A DNA stretch of 64,000 nucleotides, from contig NZ_JAJOZT010000001.1 in the NCBI RefSeq assembly GCF_021168475.1, positions 777,238 to 841,237 on the forward strand, in the 5' to 3' direction. The stretch is from Pseudoclavibacter sp. 13-3 (lineage in GTDB: Bacteria; Actinomycetota; Actinomycetes; Actinomycetales; Microbacteriaceae). The notes below the pieces were generated by a model that saw only the letters and a program-made list of their open reading frames with translations, was not told where the DNA came from and made no database searches. The position numbers were made by a program, and so were the translations under genes. Below are positions 1-8,833 of this stretch, one piece after another; the stretch's first letter is position 1, and each line of letters begins with the position of its first letter.

Positions 1-1739
1 CCGGCGACGCTCTCTTCGACGGCCTCTGGCGCGGTCTCGTCTGACGCGGGCGCGACGTCGTCACCACTTGCGTGCACGACCGGCTCTTGGTCGTCGCCGA
101 TGCCGGTGTGCGCAGTCTCTGCCAGGTAACCGTCGACCTCGGCCAGGCGCTGCCTCTCTCCCCAGCCGAGCTGCGCGGCCATCAGATGCGAGACCTGGTC
201 GACCGCGGCGGCCCCCCGATCGGGGTACTCGATGCTGATGCGGGTGCGCCGTTCCATCACATCGTCGAGGTGCAGCGCCCCCTCGTTCGTCACCGCGTAG
301 ACGACTTCGGCCTGCAGGTATCCGGGGGCCCCGTCGATCTCGTCTGAGAGCTCGGGCTCGACGCCGATGAGCTCGAGCACGTCGTAGAGCAGGGTGCCGT
401 ATCTGTTGATCAGACGGTTGACCCGCCACATCGGCCAGCCGTGAATGCGTGAGATCTCGGCTCGCTTGGCGGTGATCGCGTCGAGCCCACGGGCGCCGAG
501 CAGTGGCGTCTGCTTCGTGCGCGAGGGCTTCTTGCGGGCCTTGCTCGGCCCGAGGGCGAAGTTCACGGCGTCTTCGGCCATCACACGATAGGTGGTCAGC
601 TTGCCTCCGGCGATCACGGTGAGTCCCGGTGCCGGTGAGGCAACGGTGTGCTCGCGCGAGACCTTGGTCGAGGCAGTGCCTGCCTTGGTGCCGGGCTGCA
701 GCAACGGGCGCAGACCCGCATACGTGCCCACGACATCCTCTCGAGAGATCGGGTCGGCGAGCAGCTCGTTGACGTGATCGATCAGATAGGCGATGTCTTC
801 TTCGGTGGCGACCGGCTTCGCGTAGTCGCCGGTGTATGGCGTATCGGTCGTGCCGATGATCCAGCGGCCTTTCCACGGGATCACGAAGAGCACACTCTTC
901 TCGGTCTGCGAGATGATGCCGGCGTGGCCGGGGATGCGCTCGCGCGGCACGACGATGTGCACGCCCTTCGACGCGAGCACTTTGAGCCCGCCGCTGGTGC
1001 CGCTGAGCGCCTCGGTCTGTTCCGTCCAGACGCCGGTGGCGTTGATCACGTTCTTCGCGCGCACGGTGAAGGTCTTGCCGCTCTCGCGATCGAGCACCTC
1101 GGCCCCGCGCACGCGATCGAACTCGTCGGTGATGAGAGCGGTGACCTTGGCCCGGTTGACCGCACGGGCGCCGAAGTGCGCAGCGGTGCGCACCAGTGTC
1201 GAGACGAGGCGGGCGTCGTCGATGCGAGCGTCGTAATAGCGGATGCCGCCGGCCAGTCGATTCTCATCGAGCCCGGGGAACAGCTCGTGCAGCCCCCGCT
1301 TCGTGAGGTGTCGGTGCCCGGGCACGGCTGGCATGCCGCCCAGCCAGGCCATGCTGTCGTAGAGCGTGATGCCGCTGCCGACGTAGGCCCGCTCGGTGAC
1401 AGCCCGGTGCAGCGGGTAGATGAACGGCACCGGCACGGCAAGATGCGGGGCGATGACGCGCAGCAGCAGATTGCGCTCGAGAATCGCCTCGTGCACCAGC
1501 ACGAAGTCGAGCATCTCGAGATACCGAAGCCCCCCGTGCAGCAGCTTGCTCGACCAGCTCGACGTGCCTGAGGCCCAGTCGTCTGCCTCGACGATGCCGA
1601 CCTTCAGCCCGCGCGTCGCGGCGTCCAGCGCGATGCCGGCGCCGGTGACGCCTCCACCGATCACGAGCACATCCAGCGTCGAGTCGCTGACGGTCTCGAT
1701 TGCCTGCTGCCTGGTCTGCGCGTTCAGAATGCTGCTCAC
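1..1739 (-). CDS. glpD: Glycerol-3-phosphate dehydrogenase (FAD), 3' end cut by window edge
   Basis: Oxidises sn-glycerol 3-phosphate to dihydroxyacetone phosphate at the membrane and passes electrons to quinone. Reading from a GTG at 1739, the protein opens with an FAD Rossmann motif (VLVIGGGVTGAGIALDAATR, about residues 29-48). The GlpD-typical segments TSSWSSKLLHGGLRYLE and IIGTTDTPYTGD follow, and the carboxyl part is the alpha-helical DAO_C region. The frame is open to base 1, giving about 579 codons without a stop, so the C-terminus lies outside the window. The start is placed just before the conserved N-terminus, with GAGGGGAG a few bases upstream. It lies 201 bp downstream of the sugar-transport ATPase gene on the same strand, separated by an inverted repeat, so it may be its own transcription unit. 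Family assignment is firm; co-regulation with the transporter is inference. Confidence 0.93.
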   Translation of the reverse strand, partial: MSSILNAQTRQQAIETVSDSTLDVLVIGGGVTGAGIALDAATRGLKVGIVEADDWASGTSSWSSKLLHGGLRYLEMLDFVLVHEAILERNLLLRVIAPHLAVPVPFIYPLHRAVTERAYVGSGITLYDSMAWLGGMPAVPGHRHLTKRGLHELFPGLDENRLAGGIRYYDARIDDARLVSTLVRTAAHFGARAVNRAKVTALITDEFDRVRGAEVLDRESGKTFTVRAKNVINATGVWTEQTEALSGTSGGLKVLASKGVHIVVPRERIPGHAGIISQTEKSVLFVIPWKGRWIIGTTDTPYTGDYAKPVATEEDIAYLIDHVNELLADPISREDVVGTYAGLRPLLQPGTKAGTASTKVSREHTVASPAPGLTVIAGGKLTTYRVMAEDAVNFALGPSKARKKPSRTKQTPLLGARGLDAITAKRAEISRIHGWPMWRVNRLINRYGTLLYDVLELIGVEPELSDEIDGAPGYLQAEVVYAVTNEGALHLDDVMERRTRISIEYPDRGAAAVDQVSHLMAAQLGWGERQRLAEVDGYLAETAHTGIGDDQEPVVHASGDDVAPASDETAPEAVEESVA

Positions 1740-1808
1740 CGTGCTCCCCTCGTCGTACGCTCGCACCTGCGACGGTACTGGCGCTGCCGAGTGAAGTGTG
1801 CGGCCGCG

Positions 1809-1846
1809 CTCCACCAGTCTAGGCCGCAGCCTTGAGACTGGTGGAG
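1809..1846. promoter_or_regulatory. 12-bp perfect inverted repeat between ATPase gene and glpD
   Basis: The arms ctccaccagtct (1809-1820) and agactggtggag (1835-1846) are exact reverse complements around a 14-nt spacer. It sits 95 bp after the ATPase stop and 70 bp before the glpD start on the transcribed (minus) strand. No T-run follows, so it could be either a terminator of the sugar operon or an operator controlling glpD. Confidence 0.5.
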
Positions 1847-1940
1847 ACGACGGCGACGACAGCCTCGACGAGCCCGCTGTCGTCTGACTGCGCTGGCACC
1901 TGCGGCGCCATGACGAAAAGGCCCGGTCAGCGGCGACGCG

Positions 1941-3050
1941 TCACGACGGCAGCCGAACGGGTGCGGTCACCGTCGAGTAGAGCCGGTTGCCGGTCGCCCG
2001 ATCGAAGAGATGCACCCGATTGGGTTTGGGCACGACCCTCACGACGTCGCCGGGCGCCGGGTGGTCACGCCCGTCGACTCTCGCGACGACCGTCGTCTTG
2101 GGCTGGTCGGTGGGATGCCCGAAGAGGTACCCGTCGGCTCCCAGCTCCTCGACCATGTCGACCTTCAGCTTGAGCCCCTCCCCCGGCCTGTCGCTGAGGT
2201 ACAGGTCTTCGGGGCGCACGCCGAAAGTGACCGTCGGCCCGGCCCCGATGAGAATCTCGGCAGGCACGTCGATGTGTCGCGTGCCGAGGCGCACTCCCGA
2301 GTCGTCGACGACGCCTTCGAGCAGATTCATCGATGGAGAGCCGAGAAAGCCGGCCACGAACTCGTTCGCCGGTGTCTCGTAGAGTTCTCGCGGGGTGCCG
2401 ACCTGCTGCAGATCACCGTCTTTCAGCACCGCGATGCGGTCGCCCATGGTCAGCGCCTCAGTCTGATCGTGGGTCACATAGACGGTCGTGACGTTCAGGC
2501 GCCGCTGCAGCTGGGCGATCTGCGTTCTCGTCTGCACTCGCAGCTTGGCATCGAGATTCGACAGCGGCTCATCCATCAAGAAGACCTTCGGCTCGCGCAC
2601 GACGGCGCGCCCCATGGCGACTCGCTGACGCTGCCCGCCCGAGAGCGCTTTCGGGCGGCGGTCGAGATAGGGCTCGAGGTCGAGAAGCCGGGCGGCCTCG
2701 CGCACTCTGCGCTCCCGCTCTGCCTTCGGCACTTTCGCCATCTTCAGTGCGAATCCCATGTTCTCGGCCACCGTCATGTGCGGGTAGAGCGCGTAGTTCT
2801 GAAAGACCATCGCGATGTCACGGTCACGAGGAGAGAGCGTGGTGATGTCTTTTCCATCGATGAGAATCCTGCCCTCTGACACCTCTTCCAGCCCGGCCAG
2901 CATGCGCAGCGTCGTCGACTTGCCACAGCCTGACGGGCCGACGAGCACGAGGAATTCGCCGTCGTCGATCTCGAGGTCGAGGTGGTTGAGGGCAGGATGG
3001 TCCTGCCCCGGATAGACGCGAGTGGTGGATGTGAAGGTGACTGTCGCCAT
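1941..3050 (-). CDS. Sugar ABC transporter ATP-binding protein (UgpC/MsmK/MalK family)
   Basis: This is the energising subunit of a CUT1 carbohydrate importer: it hydrolyses ATP on the cytoplasmic face of two permeases. At 369 aa it has the usual MalK/UgpC length. Walker A is GPSGCGKST (38-46), the Q-loop glutamine is near 84, the signature LSGGQ is at 136-140, Walker B VFLMDE is at 156-161 and the H-loop His is at 194. The C-terminal regulatory OB-fold region includes GVRPEDL, as in MsmK/UgpC. The ATG at 3050 follows GAGGAGAGAG with good spacing. It lies 33 bp downstream of the substrate-binding gene, so it is part of that operon. Such ATPases can serve several importers in Gram-positives, so the substrate cannot be read from this subunit. 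Confidence 0.95.
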   Translation of the reverse strand: MATVTFTSTTRVYPGQDHPALNHLDLEIDDGEFLVLVGPSGCGKSTTLRMLAGLEEVSEGRILIDGKDITTLSPRDRDIAMVFQNYALYPHMTVAENMGFALKMAKVPKAERERRVREAARLLDLEPYLDRRPKALSGGQRQRVAMGRAVVREPKVFLMDEPLSNLDAKLRVQTRTQIAQLQRRLNVTTVYVTHDQTEALTMGDRIAVLKDGDLQQVGTPRELYETPANEFVAGFLGSPSMNLLEGVVDDSGVRLGTRHIDVPAEILIGAGPTVTFGVRPEDLYLSDRPGEGLKLKVDMVEELGADGYLFGHPTDQPKTTVVARVDGRDHPAPGDVVRVVPKPNRVHLFDRATGNRLYSTVTAPVRLPS

Positions 3051-3083
3051 GAGCTCTCTCCTCGTCGTTCGTGTGCGCCAGGG

Positions 3084-4382
3084 TCAGCCCTGGAGCAGTC
3101 CCTGCAGATCGTCTTTTGCCGTCGCCATCGCGGCAGATGCGCTCTTGGCGCCGGACAGAGCCGCTTCCACCTCTTCGTTGAGCCGGGTCTGTGCAGCGCT
3201 GGCGCTGGGGAACGCCCACAACGGGTTCCGCCTGGCGTGCGGCAGAACCTCTTGATTCCACTGCTGGTAGAAGGGGTTCTGCGCGATCCAGGGCTGCTGC
3301 GTCGCGCTTTCGAGGGCCGGTGGCTGACCCGACACCTCGAACGCGGTCTGCAGCGCGCCATCGTCCGTCGACAGAAAGCCGGCCAGCTCGCTGCTGGCTT
3401 TGCCCGTGTCGAAGAGCACGACCGGCTGACTCCACGAGAGCGAGTCGCCGCCCGGTCGCACGACGGGCACCATCTTGTCGACGATGTTCGGGTCGGGAGA
3501 CTGCTTCGGAATCACGCCGATCGCCTGGGGAGCGTCGTCGTAGATCGCGGCCTTCCCCTGCGCGAACAGCGTTCTCGTCTCTTCTCGGAGCGTGCCCGCC
3601 TGGATGAGCCCTTCGTCCAGGAGCTGTTTCCAGAAGTCGAGGGCCTTCACCGACCCGTCGTCGCCGAGCGTGACCTGGTCGCCTTCCACCACCGAGGATC
3701 CGAACGCCCACATCCACGGAATGATGTCTTTGACCTGCTTGACATTCGTGCACGGGGCGTAGGGCACAATCGAGGAGTCCGCGCGTTTGATGGCCCGAAG
3801 CGCACTGAGAAATCCTTCGGGCGTCGTCAGTCCCTGCGGGTCGACACCGGCCTCTTTCAGCACCTCGCTGTTGCCGACCAGACCGATGGCGGAATAGGCC
3901 CACGGCATTCCATAGCGGGTTCCCTTGTAGACCCCGCTGTCGTTGACTGCTGACGAGTACTTCGAGGCGTCGAAGATGTCATCGACCGACTGCAGCACAC
4001 CTGCCGTCGCGAGAGTGGAGAGCCATTCCTCGTCGATGTGGGCGACGCCGCTGATGTCGCGGTTGCGGGCCTTGAGCACGATCTGATCCATGTACTGCTG
4101 ATACGGATACGTGTTGGTCGAGACCGTGACCGACTTCGACTGCCCGAACGAGTCGAGCAGCTGCTTGATCTGCGGCCCCTGTTTGTCATCGCCCAGGATC
4201 CACGAGGTGAACTGTGTCTCGGTGTCCGAGCCCGTGGCCGACGATCCGGCTGTACTGCAGCCGGTGAGAGTCATCATGCCGGCGGTGGCGGCGCCGAATC
4301 CGATCAGGCCCAGCAGTGCGCGTCGGCTGACGGGCATCTGCAGCGGCGACGCAGACTTCTGGTCGAGGCGTGTGGTATTCAT
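3084..4382 (-). CDS. Sugar ABC transporter substrate-binding lipoprotein
   Basis: Extracellular solute-binding protein family 1, expected to capture a carbohydrate and deliver it to the permeases encoded just upstream. The chosen ATG at 4382 follows AAAGGAG and gives 432 aa. The N-terminus carries a twin-arginine motif (SRRALLG, about residues 19-25), a hydrophobic stretch and a lipobox LTGC. Tat export followed by lipid anchoring on the outer face of the membrane is therefore likely. The body has typical family-1 features such as an early SFGQSK segment, WMWAFG and a C-terminal Ala/Lys-rich helix. A longer in-frame reading upstream would run through the permease gene and is not credible. The gap to the upstream permease is 83 bp and to the downstream ATPase 33 bp. 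The ligand is unknown. Confidence 0.93.
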   Translation of the reverse strand: MNTTRLDQKSASPLQMPVSRRALLGLIGFGAATAGMMTLTGCSTAGSSATGSDTETQFTSWILGDDKQGPQIKQLLDSFGQSKSVTVSTNTYPYQQYMDQIVLKARNRDISGVAHIDEEWLSTLATAGVLQSVDDIFDASKYSSAVNDSGVYKGTRYGMPWAYSAIGLVGNSEVLKEAGVDPQGLTTPEGFLSALRAIKRADSSIVPYAPCTNVKQVKDIIPWMWAFGSSVVEGDQVTLGDDGSVKALDFWKQLLDEGLIQAGTLREETRTLFAQGKAAIYDDAPQAIGVIPKQSPDPNIVDKMVPVVRPGGDSLSWSQPVVLFDTGKASSELAGFLSTDDGALQTAFEVSGQPPALESATQQPWIAQNPFYQQWNQEVLPHARRNPLWAFPSASAAQTRLNEEVEAALSGAKSASAAMATAKDDLQGLLQG

Positions 4383-4465
4383 CGTGAACTCCTTTGTCCA
4401 GTCGAGGTTGTGGCGGTCGGGTGTTGAGAGTCTGGTCGTTCGGCAGTCGCGCTCGACGCGCCGAA

Positions 4466-5386
4466 TCACTTGATCGAGCCAGCGAGCGCTCCGCTGACGA
4501 ACTGCTTCTGAAAGACCAGGAAGATGGCGATCACCGGCAGCGAGCTGATCAGCGAGGCAGCCATCATCTGCCCGTACTGGCTCTGGAACTCTCCGAGGTA
4601 GGTCAGAGTCAGGCCCGCAGGAAGGGTCTGCTTCGTGGTGTCGACCAGCGTGAGCGCGTAGACCAAGTCGTTCCAGGCTCGGATGAACGCGAACATGCAC
4701 ACGGCGATCATCGAGGTCTTGACCACCGGGAAGATCACCGAGTTCATGATGCGCCACTCGCTCGCACCGTCGATTCGCCCGGCTTCGATGAGTTCGTCGG
4801 GCACGGCGTCGAAGGCATTCTTCATCATCAGCACCGACAGCGGCAGTGTGAACGTGGTGTACGAGATGATCAGGGCCGGGTAGGTGTTCAGCAGCCCGAA
4901 CTTCGCCATGGTCGTGTACAGCGTGAGCAGCAGCAGCACTTCGGGAACCATCTGCGCGAGCAGCAGCGTGTACATCGCAGTGGAGCGCCCGCGGTAGCGG
5001 AACTTCGAGAACGAGTATCCGGCCAGGAACCCCACCGCGAGACTCACCACCGAGGTGGTCAGCGACACGAAGAGTCCGTTGCCGATGAATCTCACCAGAT
5101 TGGGGTCGGTGAGCACAGCGGTGAAGTTTTCGAGCGTCCACGTGCGGTCAGCGCCCAGCGGGTCGCGGAAGATGCTCTCTTCTGAGGTGAATGCCGTGAT
5201 GATCATCCAGATCACCGGAATGAACGCGAACACCGCGAGCGCTGCGACGGTCGCATAGCCGACCCATGGTCTGCGGCGCAGCCTGCGGGGGCGCCGTTCA
5301 GCCTCTCTGCTCTCGGCTTCGCGCACGTATCTGCCCGATCGGCTCTGTTCGGCGTCGATGGCATTCGCCAGGGTCGTGTCGCTCAT
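4466..5386 (-). CDS. Sugar ABC transporter permease, MalG/LacG type
   Basis: Inner-membrane subunit of the CUT1 importer. The ATG at 5386 gives 306 aa. A basic cytoplasmic N-terminus with an RRLRRR cluster precedes six predicted membrane spans, beginning VGYATVAALAVFAFIPVIWM. The conserved EAA loop is EAGRIDGASEWRIMNSVIFP, the site that docks with the ATPase. The ORF continues far upstream in frame, but the start chosen overlaps the stop of the preceding permease as ATGA (5383-5386), the usual arrangement for coupled permease pairs. It works with the MalF-type partner, the lipoprotein and the ATPase in this operon. Confidence 0.94.
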   Translation of the reverse strand: MSDTTLANAIDAEQSRSGRYVREAESREAERRPRRLRRRPWVGYATVAALAVFAFIPVIWMIITAFTSEESIFRDPLGADRTWTLENFTAVLTDPNLVRFIGNGLFVSLTTSVVSLAVGFLAGYSFSKFRYRGRSTAMYTLLLAQMVPEVLLLLTLYTTMAKFGLLNTYPALIISYTTFTLPLSVLMMKNAFDAVPDELIEAGRIDGASEWRIMNSVIFPVVKTSMIAVCMFAFIRAWNDLVYALTLVDTTKQTLPAGLTLTYLGEFQSQYGQMMAASLISSLPVIAIFLVFQKQFVSGALAGSIK

Positions 5387-6306
5387 CGTGCTGCCCTCTC
5401 CTGTCGCACTGAGTAGATTCCGTATATCGCCGCGAGCACGCCCATGATCAGAGTCCACACGATGCCGATGGCGCCGGCCTGCCCGAGGTCGTAGTTGTTG
5501 AACGCGGCCTTGTAGAGGCCGATCGACAGTGTCGTCGTCGATCCGACTGGCCCGCCACCGGTCATCACCCAGGGAATCTCGAAGTGCTGGAGCCCCCAGA
5601 TGGTCTCGAGCAGCAGCGTCAGGGCCATGGCCGGCTTGATCTGAGGCAGCACCACGTACCACTGCTTGCGCCACCCTCTCGCCCCGTCGACCGCGGCGGC
5701 ATCGTGCACTTCGCTCGGCACGCCCTGCATGGCGGCCATGAGCAGCACAGCCATCCACGGAAACGAATGCCAGATTTTCGCGATGATCACGCCTGCCATC
5801 GCCAGCGTGGGAGAGTTCAACCAGTTCGTGTCACCCGGCCCGCCGAGGCTTGCGATCACCCCGTTGAGCAGCCCGTAGTTCGTGTTGAAGATCCACGACC
5901 AGAGAAACGACACGACGACGCCCGGCAGCACCCAGGGAATCAGAAACGACGTGCGCCAGACGCCTTTGCCCGCTATCCGGCTGTTCAGCGCCAGGGCCAG
6001 GGCCAGGGCCAGCACGAAGGCACCGATCGACGAGACGACCACGAAGACGCCGGTGTGCCAGACCATGCCCCAGAAGCTCGGGCTGCCCATCAGGTTCGCG
6101 ATGTTGTCGAACCCGACGAACGTCGACGCGTCGGTGAGCAGGCTGCCCTTGTAGAAGCCGTAGACCAGCGACCGCACCATCGGGTAGCCGATCACCGCGA
6201 TGAAGAGCACCAGCGCCGGCGCGATGAGAATGACCGCGAACCGACGCGTCGACCCGCTGCGTCTGGTTCTCGCCGGCACCCGGCCCAATTCAGTCTCAGC
6301 CGTCAT
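5383..6306 (-). CDS. Sugar ABC transporter permease, MalF/LacF type
   Basis: First permease of the CUT1 importer. It is 307 aa from the ATG at 6306 (MTAETELGRVPAR...). Six membrane spans are visible, beginning FAVILIAPALVLFIAVIGYP. The EAA loop is DAAAVDGARGWRKQWYVVLP. It overlaps the upstream oxidoreductase gene by 11 bp and the downstream permease by 4 bp, so the three are almost certainly translated from one message. In-frame extensions upstream lie inside the oxidoreductase gene and are rejected. Confidence 0.94.
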   Translation of the reverse strand: MTAETELGRVPARTRRSGSTRRFAVILIAPALVLFIAVIGYPMVRSLVYGFYKGSLLTDASTFVGFDNIANLMGSPSFWGMVWHTGVFVVVSSIGAFVLALALALALNSRIAGKGVWRTSFLIPWVLPGVVVSFLWSWIFNTNYGLLNGVIASLGGPGDTNWLNSPTLAMAGVIIAKIWHSFPWMAVLLMAAMQGVPSEVHDAAAVDGARGWRKQWYVVLPQIKPAMALTLLLETIWGLQHFEIPWVMTGGGPVGSTTTLSIGLYKAAFNNYDLGQAGAIGIVWTLIMGVLAAIYGIYSVRQERAAR

Positions 6307-8653
6307 GGTCTGTCCCCTCTCGCACCACGCCCGCCGGCGTGCACTTCGCATGCGCATAGCAGCGCACCTCGAAGAGACCGGCCGAGGGGTCGCCGTTCGT
6401 CGCATCGATCTCGATGCGCAGACGAGTGATCTGCACGGCGTCGAAGTCGTGCACGACGCGAGTCTGATAGTTGCCCTGCCGAACCGCCAGCGTCTGCCAC
6501 CCATCGGCGGTCAGCCCCTGTACGCGGTAGTCGCGCGCGCTCTGTGGGTCTCGATACCCCGGAGGGCAGGCGTGGTATTCGCGCAGCAGGTGCCCGGGAA
6601 AAGTCAGCTGCACTTGCGCGACGGTCTGCGGCTCAGCCCAGTCGAGCTGCACCCACTGCGGGCTGTCGTCTGGCATCGAGCGCCACTGGTTCGTCGCGCG
6701 ATGCGGCCTGGTCACGCCGTTGACCACGTGGGTGATCGGATAGGCCTGCTGGGCCGGCGAGACGCGGTGGCTGAGCGTCGCACCGCCGCCGAAGCGGCGA
6801 TGACGGCCCGCAGCGACCTCGTATGCGGCGACCTGCCCCGGCAGCACCGCTTTCGACACGTGCCATTCGACGTTCGGCACGGCATCGAGATCGAGGCGCA
6901 GGTAGGTCGTCTGCGCGAGCTCTTCGGCGCTGGCCTGCACCGGCCATGGCACCCAGATGCGCTCGCCGGGGGCGACATGCAGCGTCGTCTCGCGCACAGG
7001 CGCAGAGGGTTCGGCGGCATACGTCCAGATGTCGGGCACATCGTAGAGATGCGCACGCACCTCGGCCTCGTGGTCGCCGCGGTTGGTGAGGCAGACGGCG
7101 ATCTCGTCGACGCCCTGCCCCTCACCGAGAGCGATCCACTGGGCCAGACGTCTGTCGAGCCTGCCGTCTTCGGGAAAGATCGGGTAGTCGCGCCAGTAGT
7201 CGAGACCACCGAGAACCGACTCGTCGTCGGGGTCGACACCGGTGCACGCGTGTGTCGAGCTCGCACTGAGACGGGCACGCGCTGCCAGTTCGTCCGGGTC
7301 TGCTGTCGCGACATGCGGCAGAAAGCAGCCGTCTCTCACCAGCGACTGCTGAATCTCGATGATGTCTCGCTGCACGTTCTGCCACAGATCGCCGCCCGTG
7401 CTGACGCTCTGTGCAGCCGCAGTGCCCACCGCCTGCCCCATGACCGAGGTGGTGCCCTGCACGCGCAGCGCACCGAGGGCGACGTGTGTGGCGCTGATGT
7501 TGCGGCCGGCGTACATCAGGTTGCCGATGTCTCGGCTGACCAGTGCCCCGAGCGGAATGCCGAAGGGGCCGACATAGCGAGACTCCTGATATGAGCTGGA
7601 GTGATCGACGTGGCGTGCGCTGGTCAGCGGCTCGGCCTCGTCTTGATAGAGCCCGCCGATCGAGTGCAGATCGATGTACCAGCCGCCGTAGGCGACCTCG
7701 TCGTCATATGCGGGCGAGGCGAGCAGATCGTGCTCGGTCAGCAGGCGCTGCCCCATCAGTCTTCTGCTCTCGCGCTTGCCCGGCACCTGGCCGATCCAGT
7801 CGAGTGCGATGTTGCGCGCCTTCGGCGACCACTCGTCGTCGTGGTTCTTGTACCAGTCCCAGATGCCGAGCACCTGACGGGTGAGCTCGTGTCTGATCTC
7901 TTCGTTGTCGTCGATGGTGTTCCACGGCGGCCCGATCTCGATCCACCAATACCCGCTGGCCAGCGTCTTGGCGATGCGCCCGCCGCTGCGAAAGAACGAG
8001 GAGTCTTCGTACTTCGCCGCCCACGGCGGCGGGGTGAAGTCGACGGGATGCCCGACGTCGACCGTCTTGAAGTGCAGCGAGCTGCCCATCGTGTCGCTGC
8101 TCGCCTCATCGGGGGCGCTGGGCTCGTCGAACTCGGAGCGCGCCTCAATGCCGTGCCGCGACTCGGCGCCGGCGAGCGCGCCCAGGGTGCCGTCGCCGGT
8201 GCAGTCGATGAAGACCTCGGCGCGGATGCGATGGCTGAGTTCGGCGTTGACCGTGCGCGCCGTGATCGAGGCGATGCGCCCCTCGACGACCTCGGCCTCT
8301 TCGAGCGGTGTGTTGAGGTGCACGGTGAGCCCCGGCGTCTGCATCGCGAAGTCGTAGAGGGTGAGATCCCACACACTGTTCGTCCAGCCGTTCTCGGTGA
8401 TCTTCACATGATTGCGCACGCGCTCTTCGATGAGCGTCTCGGCGATGATGCCGGTCTCACGCGCATAGGCGTGAAACGCGGCAGCCCCGTGCGGGGTGAC
8501 GCGAACCTCAGACGACGAAGTGCCGCCCAACACGGGTCGATCGTGGACCAGGGCCACCTGTGCGCCGTGGCGCGCCGCGCTGATCGCTGCGCTGACGCCG
8601 GCGAGGCCTCCGCCGCAGACCACCACGTCATAGTGCTCTTCAACCGTCTTCAC
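6296..8653 (-). CDS. FAD-dependent oxidoreductase with C-terminal galactose-binding-like domain
   Basis: First gene of the sugar-uptake operon. From a GTG at 8653, preceded by GAGGGA, the protein is 785 aa. A Rossmann FAD motif CGGGLAGVSAAISAARHGAQ starts at residue 13. VFIDCTGDGTLGALAG and the NLMYAGRNIS segment match the FAD_oxidored (PF12831) family. Residues of about 635-770 (WVQLDW, RLRIEID, LFEVRCYA) look like a discoidin or galactose-binding beta-sandwich, which is not usual for a plain dehydrogenase. Family members often sit in carbohydrate-degradation loci, but the reaction is rarely known. Oxidation of the imported sugar or an aglycone is inference. An upstream ATG at 8719 would push translation almost to the operator and has no ribosome site, so I prefer 8653. 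Confidence 0.82.
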   Translation of the reverse strand: MKTVEEHYDVVVCGGGLAGVSAAISAARHGAQVALVHDRPVLGGTSSSEVRVTPHGAAAFHAYARETGIIAETLIEERVRNHVKITENGWTNSVWDLTLYDFAMQTPGLTVHLNTPLEEAEVVEGRIASITARTVNAELSHRIRAEVFIDCTGDGTLGALAGAESRHGIEARSEFDEPSAPDEASSDTMGSSLHFKTVDVGHPVDFTPPPWAAKYEDSSFFRSGGRIAKTLASGYWWIEIGPPWNTIDDNEEIRHELTRQVLGIWDWYKNHDDEWSPKARNIALDWIGQVPGKRESRRLMGQRLLTEHDLLASPAYDDEVAYGGWYIDLHSIGGLYQDEAEPLTSARHVDHSSSYQESRYVGPFGIPLGALVSRDIGNLMYAGRNISATHVALGALRVQGTTSVMGQAVGTAAAQSVSTGGDLWQNVQRDIIEIQQSLVRDGCFLPHVATADPDELAARARLSASSTHACTGVDPDDESVLGGLDYWRDYPIFPEDGRLDRRLAQWIALGEGQGVDEIAVCLTNRGDHEAEVRAHLYDVPDIWTYAAEPSAPVRETTLHVAPGERIWVPWPVQASAEELAQTTYLRLDLDAVPNVEWHVSKAVLPGQVAAYEVAAGRHRRFGGGATLSHRVSPAQQAYPITHVVNGVTRPHRATNQWRSMPDDSPQWVQLDWAEPQTVAQVQLTFPGHLLREYHACPPGYRDPQSARDYRVQGLTADGWQTLAVRQGNYQTRVVHDFDAVQITRLRIEIDATNGDPSAGLFEVRCYAHAKCTPAGVVREGTDHDG

Positions 8654-8725
8654 TGTGCATCCCTCATTTCGCGTCATTGCCGAGATTGATGCGCCGTATG
8701 GTTCTGCAGCCGACCACATCGTCGC

Positions 8726-8739
8726 TTGAAACGTTTTAA
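8726..8739. promoter_or_regulatory. LacI-family operator candidate
   Basis: ttgaaacgttttaa is a palindrome centred on CG with six of seven base pairs matching, the form bound by LacI/GalR proteins. It lies in the divergent gap between the oxidoreductase start (8653) and the LacI-type regulator gene (8834), so one site could control both directions. Part of a possible second half-site (gtttcaacga) occurs near 8789-8798. Confidence 0.65.
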
Positions 8740-8833
8740 TACCGTACGACAGAAACGCATAGACTGGGCAAATGATATTCGTCTGAATGTTTCAACGACG
8801 AGGCTTCAGACGCACCGTCACACAGGAGTTCTC

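Noticed and set aside
648-1571. Long plus-strand frames over the first 1.7 kb
   Set aside because: They are complementary-strand shadows of glpD, whose protein matches its family throughout.
3084-5141. Long in-frame extension of the sugar-binding protein
   Set aside because: It overlaps the permease gene by hundreds of bases. The ATG at 4382 has a ribosome site and Tat-lipoprotein signal.
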